DNA of 23,628 nucleotides, from NCBI GenBank assembly GCA_946549155.1, contig CAMNQN010000016.1, positions 1-23,628 of the forward strand, in the 5' to 3' direction. The position numbers and the translations under genes were made by a program. Under the pieces are notes generated by a model. The model worked only from the letters and a program-made list of their open reading frames with translations, ran no database searches and had not been told where the DNA came from. Origin of the DNA: an uncultured Lachnospiraceae bacterium. GTDB taxonomy: Bacteria; Bacillota; Clostridia; Lachnospirales; Lachnospiraceae. Every line of letters starts with the position of its first letter. The first letter of the stretch is position 1. Below are positions 23,583-23,628 of this stretch, piece after piece.

Positions 23583-23628
23583 CGTGTTTTGTTAATTAAC
23601 CGGACGCAGGGTGAGGCGGAACGGCAGG
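23583..23628 (+). repeat. Partial copy of dispersed palindromic repeat (right window end)
   Basis: The end reads TTCGTGTTT, then GTTAATTA, then GGACGCAGG (23602-23610) and GTGAGGCGG, running off the window. This matches the left window end read in reverse and the left arm of the large palindrome (GGACGCAGG followed by GAGGCGG). Only the outer edge is present. Confidence 0.68.

Noticed and set aside
1..23628. The whole window as a transposon with terminal inverted repeats
   Set aside because: No transposase, integrase or recombinase is visible, the repeat also occurs in the interior, and the sequence stops inside the repeats. An assembly break at repeat copies is simpler.
1..23628. tRNA, rRNA or known riboswitch genes
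   Set aside because: I scanned the gene-less stretches (1-174, 808-934, 4617-4702, 9514-10109, 20899-21408, 22543-22661) and saw no cloverleaf, rRNA or recognisable riboswitch core.

Overview
The window looks like a segment, probably a whole contig, from an anaerobic low-GC-lineage Firmicute, most likely Lachnospiraceae or a related gut clostridium. This rests on strong AGGAGG-type ribosome sites, near-consensus TTGACA-N17-TATAAT promoters, AT-rich control regions around moderately GC-rich genes, an oxygen-sensitive glycyl radical enzyme, and ribose-type sugar importers with a ROK regulator. The genus cannot be fixed from the sequence alone. Both ends of the window run into the end of the same dispersed palindromic repeat, which also has an internal copy near 9.7-10.0 kb.

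Layout. (1) 1-2083: a small P-loop kinase-like protein (+) and a class II Fic AMP-transferase-type protein (-). (2) 2097-9498, minus strand: operon A, in transcription order a sugar-binding protein, permease, double-domain ATPase, second permease, SMP-30/gluconolactonase-type lactonase and FGGY (xylulokinase-like) kinase, ending at a strong terminator. (3) 9514-10109: a control region holding the operon A promoter and a roughly 300-bp multi-branched palindrome. (4) 10110-12001, plus strand: a zinc-type alcohol dehydrogenase and a short-chain dehydrogenase, the second with its own promoter, ending at a two-way terminator. (5) 12084-20898, minus strand: operon B, in transcription order a sugar-binding protein, ATPase, permease, zinc dehydrogenase, glycyl radical activase, glycyl radical enzyme and a sorbitol/xylitol-dehydrogenase-like protein. 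(6) 20899-21408: a 0.5-kb AT-rich control region with palindromes and repeated half-sites. (7) 21409-22542: a ROK-family regulator, divergent from operon B. (8) 22543-23628: a two-way terminator, then the 3' remnant of a tagatose-bisphosphate aldolase subunit gene (kbaZ/gatZ) joined to a decayed BRO/DinD-type gene, then the terminal repeat.

How it may work together (inference). The core, about 2.1-22.5 kb, reads as one carbohydrate or polyol utilisation locus. Two ABC importers would bring in sugars, polyols or derivatives. Four oxidoreductases would interconvert alcohol and keto forms, a lactonase would open a sugar lactone, and an FGGY kinase would phosphorylate a ketose or polyol. The unusual member is the glycyl radical enzyme with its own activase. 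It keeps the Cys-x-Glu active-site pattern of radical dehydratases but is short and has a Trp next to the radical glycine. Its substrate is not recognisable, so a radical step on a sugar-derived compound is the best candidate for an undescribed pathway here.
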